Of a DNA stretch of 64,000 nt, positions 53,516-62,287 are shown piece by piece. The notes below the pieces were generated by a model that was not told where the DNA came from, ran no database searches, and saw nothing but the letters and a program-made list of their open reading frames with translations. The DNA comes from Verrucomicrobiota bacterium (GTDB lineage Bacteria; Verrucomicrobiota; Verrucomicrobiia; Verrucomicrobiales; DEV007), in the NCBI GenBank assembly GCA_018970725.1, contig JAGWVU010000025.1, positions 1-64,000 on the forward strand, written 5' to 3'. Both the position numbers and the translations under genes were made by a program. The stretch's first letter is position 1. Each line of letters starts with the position of its first letter.

Positions 53516-56500
53516 TCAGCGGTAATGGATGAATTCCTTGGCATTGAAGAAGGCGTGGGCAAGGCTTTCCCATGCCGCGGGGACGTCCCCTCCAAACGAT
53601 TGAAGGGCGGCTTGCCACCGCGCCACCTCCTCGTCATCCGGCTCACGGGAAAAGGCCTGGTTGAACATCCGGTGGATCCGTTGTTCGGGCAGGGTGGATG
53701 GGTCTTGGGTCAATTGCCCGGCCCAATGCCGAGCCATGGCACTCACAAAGGGATCGTTGAGAAGGATCAGCGCTTGGGAGGGAACGTTCGTGGCATCGCG
53801 CCGGCCGGTGGGCAGTTTGAGGTCGGGCAGGTTGAATCCGGTGAGGAATTTGGGCGGTGCCATGATGGACATTTGCAAGTAAATGGAGCGGCGGCCATTC
53901 CCGTCCAGAGGACCGGAGAAGAGGCGCTTGGCGCCATCTTCCACGACGCGATAGGGCAAAACGGGACGTCCGTAAGGTTGCGGATCAAGGCGGCCGGAGA
54001 CCGCGAGCAAGGAATCGCGAATGGACTCGGCCTCGAGCCGGCGCGTGGGATAGAACGAAAGCAGACGGTTGTTGGGATCGCTGTCAGGGGCGCGCCGTGA
54101 ATCCTGCCGGAAGGTCTCGCTGAGCACCAACCGGCGCACGAGCTGCTTCGTGGACCAGCCCTCGCGGATGAACTCGCGCGCCAGCCAGTCGAGCAATCCG
54201 GGGTGGGAAGGCTTGTCGCCGAGCCGGCCGAAGTCGTCCGGCGTGGCCACCAGGCCGGTCCCGAAGATCCACTGCCAGACACGGTTCACGTAAACGCGCG
54301 CGGTGAGCGGATGCTCGGGATTGAGCAGCGACTCCGCCAGCGCGAGCCGGTCTCCGATGCCCTGACCGTGCAGCATCTCCAGCGAGGCGGGCCCGATCAA
54401 TTCGCCGGGGGTGTCCACGTTGCCCCGGATGTTGAGCGGATATTTCACCGGCGTCACCTCGCGTTCGTCCATGCTGTTCACCGTGCGGGGAAAGGCGATC
54501 CCGGACTCGACGCGGCGATATTCAGCCACGAGCCCGGCGAGCGGGCTGCCGACGGCGGCTTGATTGGGCAGCAAACCATGGGCGAGAAGCCATTCCAGCA
54601 CCTCGCGATCCCCCGCTTGCGTCCGGCGGTCGCACCAGCGCCGCACCGCGTCGTTGAACCATGTGGCGATCCGTTCCCACGGGTCGGCGGCGGTTTCGTT
54701 TTGATGGAGAGAGCCGAAGGCGTCGAGTTCATCCTGCGGCGCGCCCGCGGTATCGTGCGCGACGATGTCGGTGATGCTGATCCAGCTTCGTTTGTCGTGG
54801 CCGGGATCGTCGTTCTTGAGGCCCTTCGCCAGCCCGGTGCGGGGCGGGAAGTTCGGGTTCAAAGGGGCGGTGCAAAACTCGACCGTGACCTGCTGCACCC
54901 CGTTTTTCAGCACGGCGTCCGCGAAGGATTTCCACTGCGGCACCGGGTCCGCGTAAAAGGAGAGCGGCTCATTCAGAAACGCATGATCATCGATCGTGAG
55001 GTGGCCCCCGAACCCGCCTCCGCCGGTCCGCAGACTGATGAATTTGCCCGGGACAAGGTGCTGCGGCGGCATGCGCAGGCTGCCGGGCAGTTTTGAACTG
55101 AGCGCGTGTGAATGCCATCCGGCCGGGAGCAGTCCCGCCAGAATGTTCCCGCCTTCCAACGCGATGAGGGGAGTTCCGTCCCCGGTGCGCCCGTGGGCAA
55201 AGCCCTCGCCTTCAAAGACCCAGCCTTCGAGCGAAGCCGGCTTGAAGGCTTCATTGGCCTTCCTCGCGGCTTCGCGCTTTTTTCGCCATTCGGCGGCCAT
55301 TCCGGGCCAATCGTCCGGGGTGGCGAGCGGAGCGCCGATGCCTTTCAAGGAGGCGGGGTGAGCCGCCGCCCAGGCTTTGAGGGCGGGGCCCTCGAAAGCG
55401 ACCGTCCCGGTCCAGAGGGTGGCGATTTCCTCGCGGATCGCATCCCGCAGCTCTTTGAGTTTTGCGATGGCCCCCTCATTCCTCCCCGGTGCGTCGACCA
55501 CGCGCGAGGTCCAGCGCGGCGTGGTGAACAGGGCTGCGAGGGCGTAATAGTCCCGCTGGGAGACGGCCTCGAGCTTGTGGTCGTGGCAGCGTGCGCAGGC
55601 CACGGTGCTGGCGAGGAAAGCTTTGGAAAAGGCATCGATCTTGTTGTTCACCATCTCCTGGTGGATGCCGTTGAAGGCCAGACTGCTGCCGTGGCGGTGC
55701 TCGCCCATGTGGTAGAACATGGGGCCGATGAGGCTCTCGTTGGTCCCGGCCGCCGGATGGAAGCGTGGCTCGGGCAAAAGATCCCCGGCGAGCTGTTCCC
55801 GCACCAGCTGGTCGAAGCCGGTGTCGTCGTTGAAGGCGCGGATGAGGTAGTCGCGGTATTCGTGGGAGCCTTTGGCGGGATTATCCCATTCATAGCCGTA
55901 GGTATCCGTGTAGCGCACGACGTCCATCCAGTGGCGCGCGAAGTGCTCGCCGAAGTGCGGGGAGGCGAGGAGCGCATCGACCCAGGCCTCGAATGACGGG
56001 GATGGAACGTCGAAGGCCGAGGGCGGCAGACCCGTCAAGACGAAGCTCAGGCGGCGGCGGAGCACCTCCGGCGGAGCTTGCGGCGCCAGGGTGAGTCCGG
56101 CGGTTCTTTGCGCGGCTTTGATCCAGCCATCCACCGTTCCGCCGGTGGTCTGGCCCATCGGCTTGAGGCTCCACCAGTCGAGACGCTTTTGGAACTCTGC
56201 CTTCCACGGGTCGCTCGTGCGCAAATCCGCGTTTGCCGTCGTGGCCACCCGTGGATCGGGCGCGCCCTGGCGGATCCATTCTTTGAGCAACGCAATCTCC
56301 GCGAGGGGCAACATCTCCTCCGGCGGCATGCGGAGATCTTTCTCGGCGTGGCTCACCGCCCGGATCAGGAGGCTGGCCTCCGGTTTCCCCGGCACGATCG
56401 CCGGACCGCTCCCGCCTCCCTTTTCCCAGCCGCTCTTCGAGTCGAGCGCGAGCCCACCTTTGATCTTCGTCCCGTGTGAATGGCACTCGAAACAACGGTT

Positions 56501-56617
56501 TTCCAGAATGGGGCGGACCTGGGCATCGAAAAAATCCGCGGCCGGCGCCTGCCCTGGCGCAAGCAGGGGGAGGAGGACCAAGGCCGGGATCGTGCAAAAC
56601 CAACGGGACACCCTCAA
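53516..56617 (-). CDS. DUF1549/DUF1553 protein with N-terminal c-type haem motif (PSD1/PSCyt1)
   Basis: From TTG 56617 the product is 1,033 residues; TTG 56677 would add 20. A signal peptide (FCTIPALVLLPLLAPGQAPA) precedes the cytochrome segment with a CFECH haem site (~42-46) and a Met region DLRMPPEEMLPL. DUF1549 follows (EVLRRRLSFVLTGLPPS, FARHWMDVVRYTDTYGYEW, ACARCHDHKLEAVSQRDYYAL), then a lectin/CBM-like middle and DUF1553 (GDRLALAESLLNPEHPLTARVYVNRVWQWIFG split across its start, DFGRLGDKPSHPGLLDWLA, FRQDSRRAPDSDPNNRLL). It is an exported redox protein tied to polysaccharide or sterol use in this phylum. It is paired with the DUF1501 gene. Confidence 0.92.
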   Translation of the reverse strand: MRVSRWFCTIPALVLLPLLAPGQAPAADFFDAQVRPILENRCFECHSHGTKIKGGLALDSKSGWEKGGGSGPAIVPGKPEASLLIRAVSHAEKDLRMPPEEMLPLAEIALLKEWIRQGAPDPRVATTANADLRTSDPWKAEFQKRLDWWSLKPMGQTTGGTVDGWIKAAQRTAGLTLAPQAPPEVLRRRLSFVLTGLPPSAFDVPSPSFEAWVDALLASPHFGEHFARHWMDVVRYTDTYGYEWDNPAKGSHEYRDYLIRAFNDDTGFDQLVREQLAGDLLPEPRFHPAAGTNESLIGPMFYHMGEHRHGSSLAFNGIHQEMVNNKIDAFSKAFLASTVACARCHDHKLEAVSQRDYYALAALFTTPRWTSRVVDAPGRNEGAIAKLKELRDAIREEIATLWTGTVAFEGPALKAWAAAHPASLKGIGAPLATPDDWPGMAAEWRKKREAARKANEAFKPASLEGWVFEGEGFAHGRTGDGTPLIALEGGNILAGLLPAGWHSHALSSKLPGSLRMPPQHLVPGKFISLRTGGGGFGGHLTIDDHAFLNEPLSFYADPVPQWKSFADAVLKNGVQQVTVEFCTAPLNPNFPPRTGLAKGLKNDDPGHDKRSWISITDIVAHDTAGAPQDELDAFGSLHQNETAADPWERIATWFNDAVRRWCDRRTQAGDREVLEWLLAHGLLPNQAAVGSPLAGLVAEYRRVESGIAFPRTVNSMDEREVTPVKYPLNIRGNVDTPGELIGPASLEMLHGQGIGDRLALAESLLNPEHPLTARVYVNRVWQWIFGTGLVATPDDFGRLGDKPSHPGLLDWLAREFIREGWSTKQLVRRLVLSETFRQDSRRAPDSDPNNRLLSFYPTRRLEAESIRDSLLAVSGRLDPQPYGRPVLPYRVVEDGAKRLFSGPLDGNGRRSIYLQMSIMAPPKFLTGFNLPDLKLPTGRRDATNVPSQALILLNDPFVSAMARHWAGQLTQDPSTLPEQRIHRMFNQAFSREPDDEEVARWQAALQSFGGDVPAAWESLAHAFFNAKEFIHYR

Positions 56618-56719
56618 GACACGGGGGAAGCGGCTTCGTTCTCTTGGGCAAGAGCAACAAAAAATGGGAAAATCCAAGTTTCGGCGATGGATCGCCTCGT
56701 CCCACGGGACGAATCGGGG

Positions 56720-59700
56720 CTACTTTGGCGACTTCGGCAAGTCGCTGGCGACCGGAGGCTCGAAGATCCCGATCGGCTGCGTCCGGAGGGATTCCGGAGC
56801 GAGCACCAGGTGCTTCACCTGCCTGCGGTTCCAGGTATAGGTCAGGTGGACCCGACCGTCCCGGGCCTGGATCATGGCGGGATAAGAAAATTCGCCCGAA
56901 TTCTCTTTCTCGATGAAGTCGATCGCCTCCCAGGAGAGACCGTCCCGGCTCACGGCGAGGTTGAGGACGTTGCGGCGGCCCCAACCGTCGGCGCGCTCAC
57001 CGCCGAGGTGGTTGTAGAGGAGAAGATGCCTTCCATCCTGCAGCGTCAGCGCCTCGATTCCGGAGTTGTTGTTGGGCAGGTTGGTCTCTTCGAGCCCGCT
57101 CCAGGTCCGGCCGCCGTCAGTGGATCGGTTTGTGATGATTTTCTTGTTCTTTGAACGGTAGAGGGCCCTCAGGCTGCCATCACCCAGGGTCAATACCGTC
57201 GGTTGGATGACTTGATAGGGTTGGGTCGCGGGCTCGTGACGTTCCCAAGATTCCCCCAGTTCAGGCCGGGCGGGATTCTTGAGGATCTCAAAGTGAAAGC
57301 GCCAGTCTCCTTCATGTTCGGTGGAGGACGGACAAAGCAGGGTGCCGTGCGGACCGGGCAGCGGCTTGCCCCGGACGGGACCGTCGATCCCCTCGGGAAG
57401 ACGGCGGCGGTGGCGGAAGGAGCGCCCCCCATCGAAACTGACGAGGACCTCGCCCCACCAGGTTTGCGGACTGGGACCGACCTTGAAAAACAGGAAGGCC
57501 GGACCGTCTCCCGGGGCCTGCCAGAGCACGGGGTTCCAGCAAGGATGGCGTTTGCCCGCATGCTGGATGCCGTTGGCCAACTCGACGGGCTTGGACCACG
57601 CGGCTCCGTCATGGAAGCTCGACCAGATGCCCACGTCCGGTTTGCCCTCCGCACTGCCCCCGAACCAGGCGGCGACCAGTCCGCGCGCGGTCTCGGCGAT
57701 GGTGGACGCGTGGCATTGGGCGAAGGGCGCCGTTTTGAAAATGAATTCCTCATCCAAGAGTCCGGGGAAGCGCGGTTTCACCGGGGCGGCCGGGGACCGG
57801 GCTTCCTGTTCCCGGGCCGGGCGGACGATGGCGTCCTTGCGGGGCAGGTGGTAAATGCGGCCGTCCTCCGCGCCGAGGACCAGTTCCGGTTCGCCGTCCC
57901 CGTTGAAATCCGCCACAGCCGGGCAGGTGTTGTGACCGGAGACATCCCGTTCCGAGACGTTGCCGATCTTTTTGAGGATGATTTTGCCCTCGCGTTCGCC
58001 CGCGTTGCGATACCAGAGCGCATTCTGGGAATTCACGAGGAGATCGGTTTTTCCATCGCCATCCCAATCCGTCATCGCGAGTTGGGCGCGCCCGCTGCCG
58101 CCGCTGGACCGGGCGTTGAGGACGAGGGGACGCAGGTCCTCATCCACGAAAATCCGCTCGGCGGCTTTCCCGGACCGACGCAGCACGAGGACGCCTTGCT
58201 GGTCCAGGGCCACCAGATCGAGTTTTTTGTCCCCGTCGAAGTCGAACACCAACGGGGTGGTGCGCCATTGCGTCAGGGTATCGCTCGCCGGAGCCTGCCA
58301 CCATTGCCATTTCGGCGGGAATTCCTTGAGCCCGGTGTCGAATGCGGCGGGCTGGAGTCGCTTGGGATCGCCGGTCCCCAAGAGGAGACCGATGCGTCCG
58401 AGGATGGAATTGTAAACAATGTCCGGCCGGCCATCGCCGTTCCAGTCGGCGGCGGAGAGGCTGGTGTAACCCCACTTGGCCTCGCAAGGACCCTGCACGG
58501 AACCGTTGGGACCGGCCATGACCCGGAAAGGCGTGCCCGCGGTGGTTTGCAGCAGGAGGGGGGCATTCCATTTCGGCGTGCCATGCTCCGCCATCCCGAG
58601 ATTCTCGAAGAAAGCGATGTTGCCGGCGGTGTTCCCGCACAGGATGTCCTGGTCGCCGTCCTGGTCCCAATCGATGACGAAAGGCGTGGAAAGCGCCCCG
58701 AATTTCAGGGTGTCCGCCTCTTGCTGGAAAGGGACCGGCTGATGGAAGACGGGAAGCCCCGCCCGGATGGTTCCGGTGTGCTCCAGAAAGGCGACGCGCC
58801 CGTCTTCGTCCCCCGTGACCAGATCGAGGTCGCCGTCCCGGTCCCAATCGATTGCGGTCGGCGTGATCATCTGCACGTGCATCACCAGCGGCCGGTCGTC
58901 GGAGCCGGAAAGACGGCGGCCCACCGCGTAGACCGGGTTCCGGCGCGTCCCGGTGTTTTCAAAGTAGGTGAACCCGTCGAGAAACTCCCCGCAGAGGAGG
59001 TCGAGATCGCCGTCGCCATCAAAGTCTCCGAAATTCGGTGAGGGCCAGCCGAAGACGTCGATGGGGGAGCCCCCGGCCTCGAGTTTGACCGGTTCGGCGC
59101 TGGCGTTGCCCCCGGTGTTCTCGATAAGGTAGACAAACCCGTGGAGCGGCCCGTTGCGCCAGCGGCCTTGCTGGTCGTAGGCTTGGTCCCAGACGTAATC
59201 GCTCCAGTCGTCGATCCCCACGACGAGGTCCGTGTCGCCATCGCCCTCGTAATCGACATAACGCCACATCCGCCCCCGCGTGGTTCCCGGGTGGAACCGG
59301 GCGTTCGGATGGATGGTCCGCGCCCCGGCAAAGCCCTTGGTCTTGAAGTCGACGTATTCCTGATTCTCCATCAGGATGCGCGGTTGCCCGTCCACGTAAC
59401 TCACCTGGAGGTTCTGGCCGGCCGGTCCGACCCTGACACCGGGCTTGAAAACCGGCATTTTCTCCGTTGCTCCGCGCCCCGGGTTTTCGAAGAAATAGAT
59501 GCCGTTGGAGGGTTTGTCAGGGCAAGCGACCAACAGATCGAGGTCGCCGTCGTCATCGAAATCGAGCGGCATCGGCCAAGCCCAGAGTCCGACCGCGAGA
59601 TCCACGGTCAGGCCGGGATGATTGTAAGGCATGCGCTTGAGTTTCCAATCACTCTCTTCCGCCGCCAGCGGCAAGGTCAGGATCGAGAGGAGGCAGAGGA

Positions 59701-59728
59701 AGGGCATCGGCTGGGTTTGCAGGGGCAT
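56720..59728 (-). CDS. FG-GAP/VCBS repeat protein fused to a sialidase-like domain
   Basis: The 1,002-residue exported protein (signal peptide PMPFLCLLSILTLPLAAEES) has two parts. Residues ~30-620 hold at least eight Ca-binding FG-GAP-type repeats, e.g. DFDDDGDLDLLVA, DFDGDGDLDLLCG, DWDRDGDLDLVTG, DWDQDGDQDILCG, DWNGDGRPDIVYN, DWDGDGKTDLLVN, DFNGDGEPELVLG: an integrin-like beta-propeller. Residues ~655-990 are an exo-alpha-sialidase-like propeller: QCHASTIAETARGLVAAWFG, CWNPVLWQAPGDGPAFLFFK, Asp boxes SFDGGRSF and STDGGRTW. It may bind and trim sialylated or related glycans. It sits one base after the DUF1080 gene and upstream of the DUF1549/DUF1553 gene. Confidence 0.88.
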   Translation of the reverse strand: MPLQTQPMPFLCLLSILTLPLAAEESDWKLKRMPYNHPGLTVDLAVGLWAWPMPLDFDDDGDLDLLVACPDKPSNGIYFFENPGRGATEKMPVFKPGVRVGPAGQNLQVSYVDGQPRILMENQEYVDFKTKGFAGARTIHPNARFHPGTTRGRMWRYVDYEGDGDTDLVVGIDDWSDYVWDQAYDQQGRWRNGPLHGFVYLIENTGGNASAEPVKLEAGGSPIDVFGWPSPNFGDFDGDGDLDLLCGEFLDGFTYFENTGTRRNPVYAVGRRLSGSDDRPLVMHVQMITPTAIDWDRDGDLDLVTGDEDGRVAFLEHTGTIRAGLPVFHQPVPFQQEADTLKFGALSTPFVIDWDQDGDQDILCGNTAGNIAFFENLGMAEHGTPKWNAPLLLQTTAGTPFRVMAGPNGSVQGPCEAKWGYTSLSAADWNGDGRPDIVYNSILGRIGLLLGTGDPKRLQPAAFDTGLKEFPPKWQWWQAPASDTLTQWRTTPLVFDFDGDKKLDLVALDQQGVLVLRRSGKAAERIFVDEDLRPLVLNARSSGGSGRAQLAMTDWDGDGKTDLLVNSQNALWYRNAGEREGKIILKKIGNVSERDVSGHNTCPAVADFNGDGEPELVLGAEDGRIYHLPRKDAIVRPAREQEARSPAAPVKPRFPGLLDEEFIFKTAPFAQCHASTIAETARGLVAAWFGGSAEGKPDVGIWSSFHDGAAWSKPVELANGIQHAGKRHPCWNPVLWQAPGDGPAFLFFKVGPSPQTWWGEVLVSFDGGRSFRHRRRLPEGIDGPVRGKPLPGPHGTLLCPSSTEHEGDWRFHFEILKNPARPELGESWERHEPATQPYQVIQPTVLTLGDGSLRALYRSKNKKIITNRSTDGGRTWSGLEETNLPNNNSGIEALTLQDGRHLLLYNHLGGERADGWGRRNVLNLAVSRDGLSWEAIDFIEKENSGEFSYPAMIQARDGRVHLTYTWNRRQVKHLVLAPESLRTQPIGIFEPPVASDLPKSPK

Positions 59729-59729
59729 G

Positions 59730-60512
59730 TCAGGAAAAAGGGGGGATTTCGGTTGATTGATTGCCGGAGCGGGGTGCGGCCTTTTCCTGCATGGCGCGCA
59801 CCCGGGCCTTTTCTTTCTCCAAGGCGGCACCAGTGACTGGCAGAGGGCGGAACGCAGCGTCAGGAATCAGCGGTTCCCCTGCCGGAATGCTCCGGAGACG
59901 GAGGTTCCGAAAGGCGACTTCCTGACCGTGATCCTGAAGGAGGAGCCGACCGCCACGACCCGTCAGATCCCCGCCGCGGATCCGCAGGAGTTCCACTTCA
60001 TCGGCCCATTTTGAATCGGTATAATCAAAGGAGAGCACCCGATCTTCGTTCAACCAATGTTCGATCACGGTGCCTTTGCAAAGGATCCGCGCGGAATTCC
60101 ACTGACCGGCGGGGCGCGCGACGCGTCGGGCGGGAGCCATGCAGAAAAAGAGCGACGCGGCGGATTGGCGCGGATTTTCGCCGTAGGGGCTGTGTTCGTC
60201 GTCGAGCACCTGATATTCGACCTGCCCCGGGCGATAGTAGAGCCCGCTGTTGCAGCCCTTGCTGACCTTCCACTCGAAGCGGATTTCAAAGTCATCGGGG
60301 ATCAGATGCTTTTCAAAGGTGAGCTGGCCGCCCGACCGCACGCGGACGAACGCGGCGTCCCGGATCTCCCAGTTGCCGGGATGTTTCCATCCATCGAACG
60401 TTTTGCCATCGCAGAGGGCGACGAAGCCGAGCCGCTCTTCGGCGGGATCGAGGGCGAAGATGTCGGGCCGGGAGAGCAGGGTCAGGGCGGCGAGGAGGAC
60501 GGGAAGTTTCAT
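59730..60512 (-). CDS. Secreted DUF1080 (3-keto-disaccharide-hydrolase-like) protein
   Basis: The 260-residue product starts with a signal peptide (MKLPVLLAALTLLSRPDIFA). The DUF1080 fold follows: FVALCDGKTFDGWKHPGNW, FEIRFEWKVSKGCNSGLYYR, VEYQVLDDEHSPYGENPRQS, EHWLNEDRVLSFDYTDS and GRLLLQDHGQEVAFRNLRLR. Family members are concanavalin-like and several cleave 3-keto-glycosides. Compared with the DUF1080 half of the sulfatase fusion in this window it is a complete stand-alone unit. It is the first intact gene of the leftward operon, directly upstream of the FG-GAP/sialidase gene. Confidence 0.9.
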   Translation of the reverse strand: MKLPVLLAALTLLSRPDIFALDPAEERLGFVALCDGKTFDGWKHPGNWEIRDAAFVRVRSGGQLTFEKHLIPDDFEIRFEWKVSKGCNSGLYYRPGQVEYQVLDDEHSPYGENPRQSAASLFFCMAPARRVARPAGQWNSARILCKGTVIEHWLNEDRVLSFDYTDSKWADEVELLRIRGGDLTGRGGRLLLQDHGQEVAFRNLRLRSIPAGEPLIPDAAFRPLPVTGAALEKEKARVRAMQEKAAPRSGNQSTEIPPFS

Positions 60513-60528
60513 GGCTGGGGACGCGGTC

Positions 60529-61175
60529 TCATTTGGGTTTGGTGGTCGTGAGCAGGTCGTTCACCAGGGAATCGATCTGGCCTTCGGTCAGGATGGCACC
60601 GATTGGAGGCATCAGGTTTTTCCGGGTAGCCATCGGCCAAAAGCGAGTTGGGATCGGTGATGTCCGCGAAGCGTCGCTCATCGTTTTCCTTCGCTGGCAG
60701 CGGGGGGTGGACGGCATTGAACGCAAGGTAGAGGAAGAAGGGTTTGGTTGCGCCGCGTTGGCGCCCCATGAAGGCCGCGGCTTCCTCCCCGAAGGCATCG
60801 GTGAGGTAGCGCGATTCCTGAACCGGCTCCCGGTTGCGCCACAGAGGGGCGGCATATTCACCTTTCGCATCAGCTTTCGGCAGGTAGAAATGACCGCCCC
60901 CGGTGAAGCCAAAGAACTCGTCAAAGCCACGATCCATCGGCGTGAACCCTTCCTTGTCACCAAGATGCCACTTGCCGACCAGGGCGGTCGTGTAACCGGC
61001 GGGCCCCCAACCGGTCGAGATTCGGGGTGGGGATATCCTCGCAGCCCTGAAGACCGAGATCGGCATAACCCAAATCATTGGAAAGAATCAGGACGACGTT
61101 CGGGCTTTTGGGGCTTGCCCCCTGACACACCATCAACGAGGCGAGCCAAAGGGTGGTGAGGAACGGGAGGTTCAT
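60529..61175 (-). pseudogene. Sulfatase remnant joined to a cytochrome-c tail
   Basis: Three frames are needed to read it. Frame 1 (from ATG 61175) gives a signal peptide and PNVVLILSNDLGYADLGLQG to TPNLDRLG. Near 61010-61020 the reading shifts to AGYTTALVGKWHLGDKEGF, skipping about 60 codons that would include the C-x-P-S-R catalytic site. It continues through FFLYLAFNAVHPPLPA to DPNSLLADGY near 60635. There, a second shift leads to NLMPPIGAILTEGQIDSLVN and a stop at 60529, which looks like the Met-ligand end of a c-type cytochrome. Two deletions have thus fused two former operon genes. It cannot make an active sulfatase. Confidence 0.85.
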
Positions 61176-61383
61176 GTTGCTGGTTCGTGAGTGGCGCCTT
61201 GCTTGACAAACTTTCCACCGAACTTCGGCGGCAGCGCTTTCACTTTGTTCCGCGTTTCATCGGGGTCGCCTTTGCCGTAGCGGACGAGCGTGAGGGACTT
61301 GAGAGGGGCCAAGGCTTGCAACTGCGGGAGGCGGGCGCCGGTGAACCCATTTCCATCCACGGCAAACTGGCTCAGGGTGGGGA
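61172..61383 (-). pseudogene. 3' fragment of a leucine-rich-repeat gene
   Basis: Reading leftward, IPTLSQFAVDGNGFTGARLP and LQALAPLKSLTLVRYGKGD are leucine-rich-repeat-like, and the frame then ends at TGA 61174-61172. That stop overlaps the start of the sulfatase remnant by 4 bp (ATGA), the relic of a coupled gene pair. The 5' part is missing: the fragment runs straight into the last codons of the PIN-domain gene. There is no usable start, so it is a broken gene. Confidence 0.65.
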
Positions 61384-61812
61384 TGGATCTGGCTCCGGCA
61401 ATCTCACCTCGGGGTCGCCGCGCCGATGAAAAGCCTGGAAATGGCTCAAGTTCAGCGTGTAGAGCGTCGAGGCTTTCGCCTTCCTCGCCGCGAACAAGTG
61501 GAAGAGATCGTGGATCGCCCCGCCGCGCACTCCCCGCGATTCGCTGTCAGCGATGGCCCTGATCACGTCCGAGGCGGCCAGATCGACGATCCTGAGGCGC
61601 GGCAAGAGATTGACCTCGATGAGCCGGTTGGCCACTGCCGGTGACAGCCGGAGAGGAAGACGCCCTCCGGTGAGCGTCGAAAACGTTTCCGCCAACCCGT
61701 GGCTGCGGACGATCTTCGATTCGCTCGAGAGGAGAAGCCGTGCGCACGGCGCGTGGAAGGGTTCGATATCGACGACCGCCGCCACGAGGACGCTGGCATC
61801 CAGGTAGATCAT
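61372..61812 (-). CDS. PIN-domain toxin (VapC-like)
   Basis: The 146-residue protein has the PIN nuclease pattern: D5 in MIYLDASVLVAAV, an acidic E42 in SHGLAETFSTLTGG, D in GGAIHDLFHLFAARKAKAST, and a final STLYTLNLSHFQAF strand-helix. PIN toxins are Mg-dependent ribonucleases, usually cleaving tRNA or rRNA. Its ATG overlaps the stop of the AbrB-type gene by 4 bp, giving a standard antitoxin-first pair. The last residues (EPDPSPP) and the stop appear to come from the broken leucine-rich-repeat gene, which suggests the module's end was formed by a junction there. Confidence 0.88.
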   Translation of the reverse strand: MIYLDASVLVAAVVDIEPFHAPCARLLLSSESKIVRSHGLAETFSTLTGGRLPLRLSPAVANRLIEVNLLPRLRIVDLAASDVIRAIADSESRGVRGGAIHDLFHLFAARKAKASTLYTLNLSHFQAFHRRGDPEVRLPEPDPSPP

Positions 61813-62105
61813 CGGACGCCTTGGGCACGTGTCGTCGCGTGGGCTTGCGCGAGTTGATCCTCGCGGTCCTCCCGATCCGCCAGCACGGCCGCGCCCACGT
61901 CGGCGCCGCTTGGGTATCCCGTGGCGACGAGCAAGTCTCCTTCGCGAACCAGTCCGACCCCTTCGTTCGCCCTCGGACGCAGCCGCAGGCTGTCGCCCTC
62001 CACCGTTATTTCCAGAGCGTCTCCTTCCTCGAGATGAAGTCGCTTGCAAACCTCCTTGGGCAAAACAATGCGACGGGATCTGCCCACAATAATGGTGCCC
62101 TTCAT
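61809..62105 (-). CDS. AbrB/MazE-SpoVT-type antitoxin
   Basis: The 98-residue product starts at ATG 62105 with the swapped-hairpin DNA-binding fold: MKGTIIVGRSRRIVLPKEVC, then HLEEGDALEITVEGDSLRLR. The C-terminal half (LVREGDLLVATGYPSGAD) would wrap the toxin. It is the first gene of the pair with the PIN toxin, overlapping by 4 bp, and by family behaviour represses its own promoter, which should lie in the 182-bp spacer shared with the divergent UxaA-family gene. Confidence 0.88.
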   Translation of the reverse strand: MKGTIIVGRSRRIVLPKEVCKRLHLEEGDALEITVEGDSLRLRPRANEGVGLVREGDLLVATGYPSGADVGAAVLADREDREDQLAQAHATTRAQGVR

Positions 62106-62287
62106 GGCATGAAACGTGTCACGAAACCTGCCAGCGGTCAACTCTGGTGAAAAGGCTCCCGCAGGCCGGATTTCCAGTGATGTCTTTCCCCGGCTTCCCG
62201 GGAGGGGTGGGCTGGGAGGCTGGTCTTTCCGGGCCGACACTCCTCCGTTGCTTCCGCTCCCGGCGCGGTTACTCTGCACGTTTGCTC

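Noticed and set aside
61372-62105. Mobile element carrying the toxin-antitoxin pair
   Set aside because: No transposase, integrase or flanking direct repeats are visible, so only the junction is reported.
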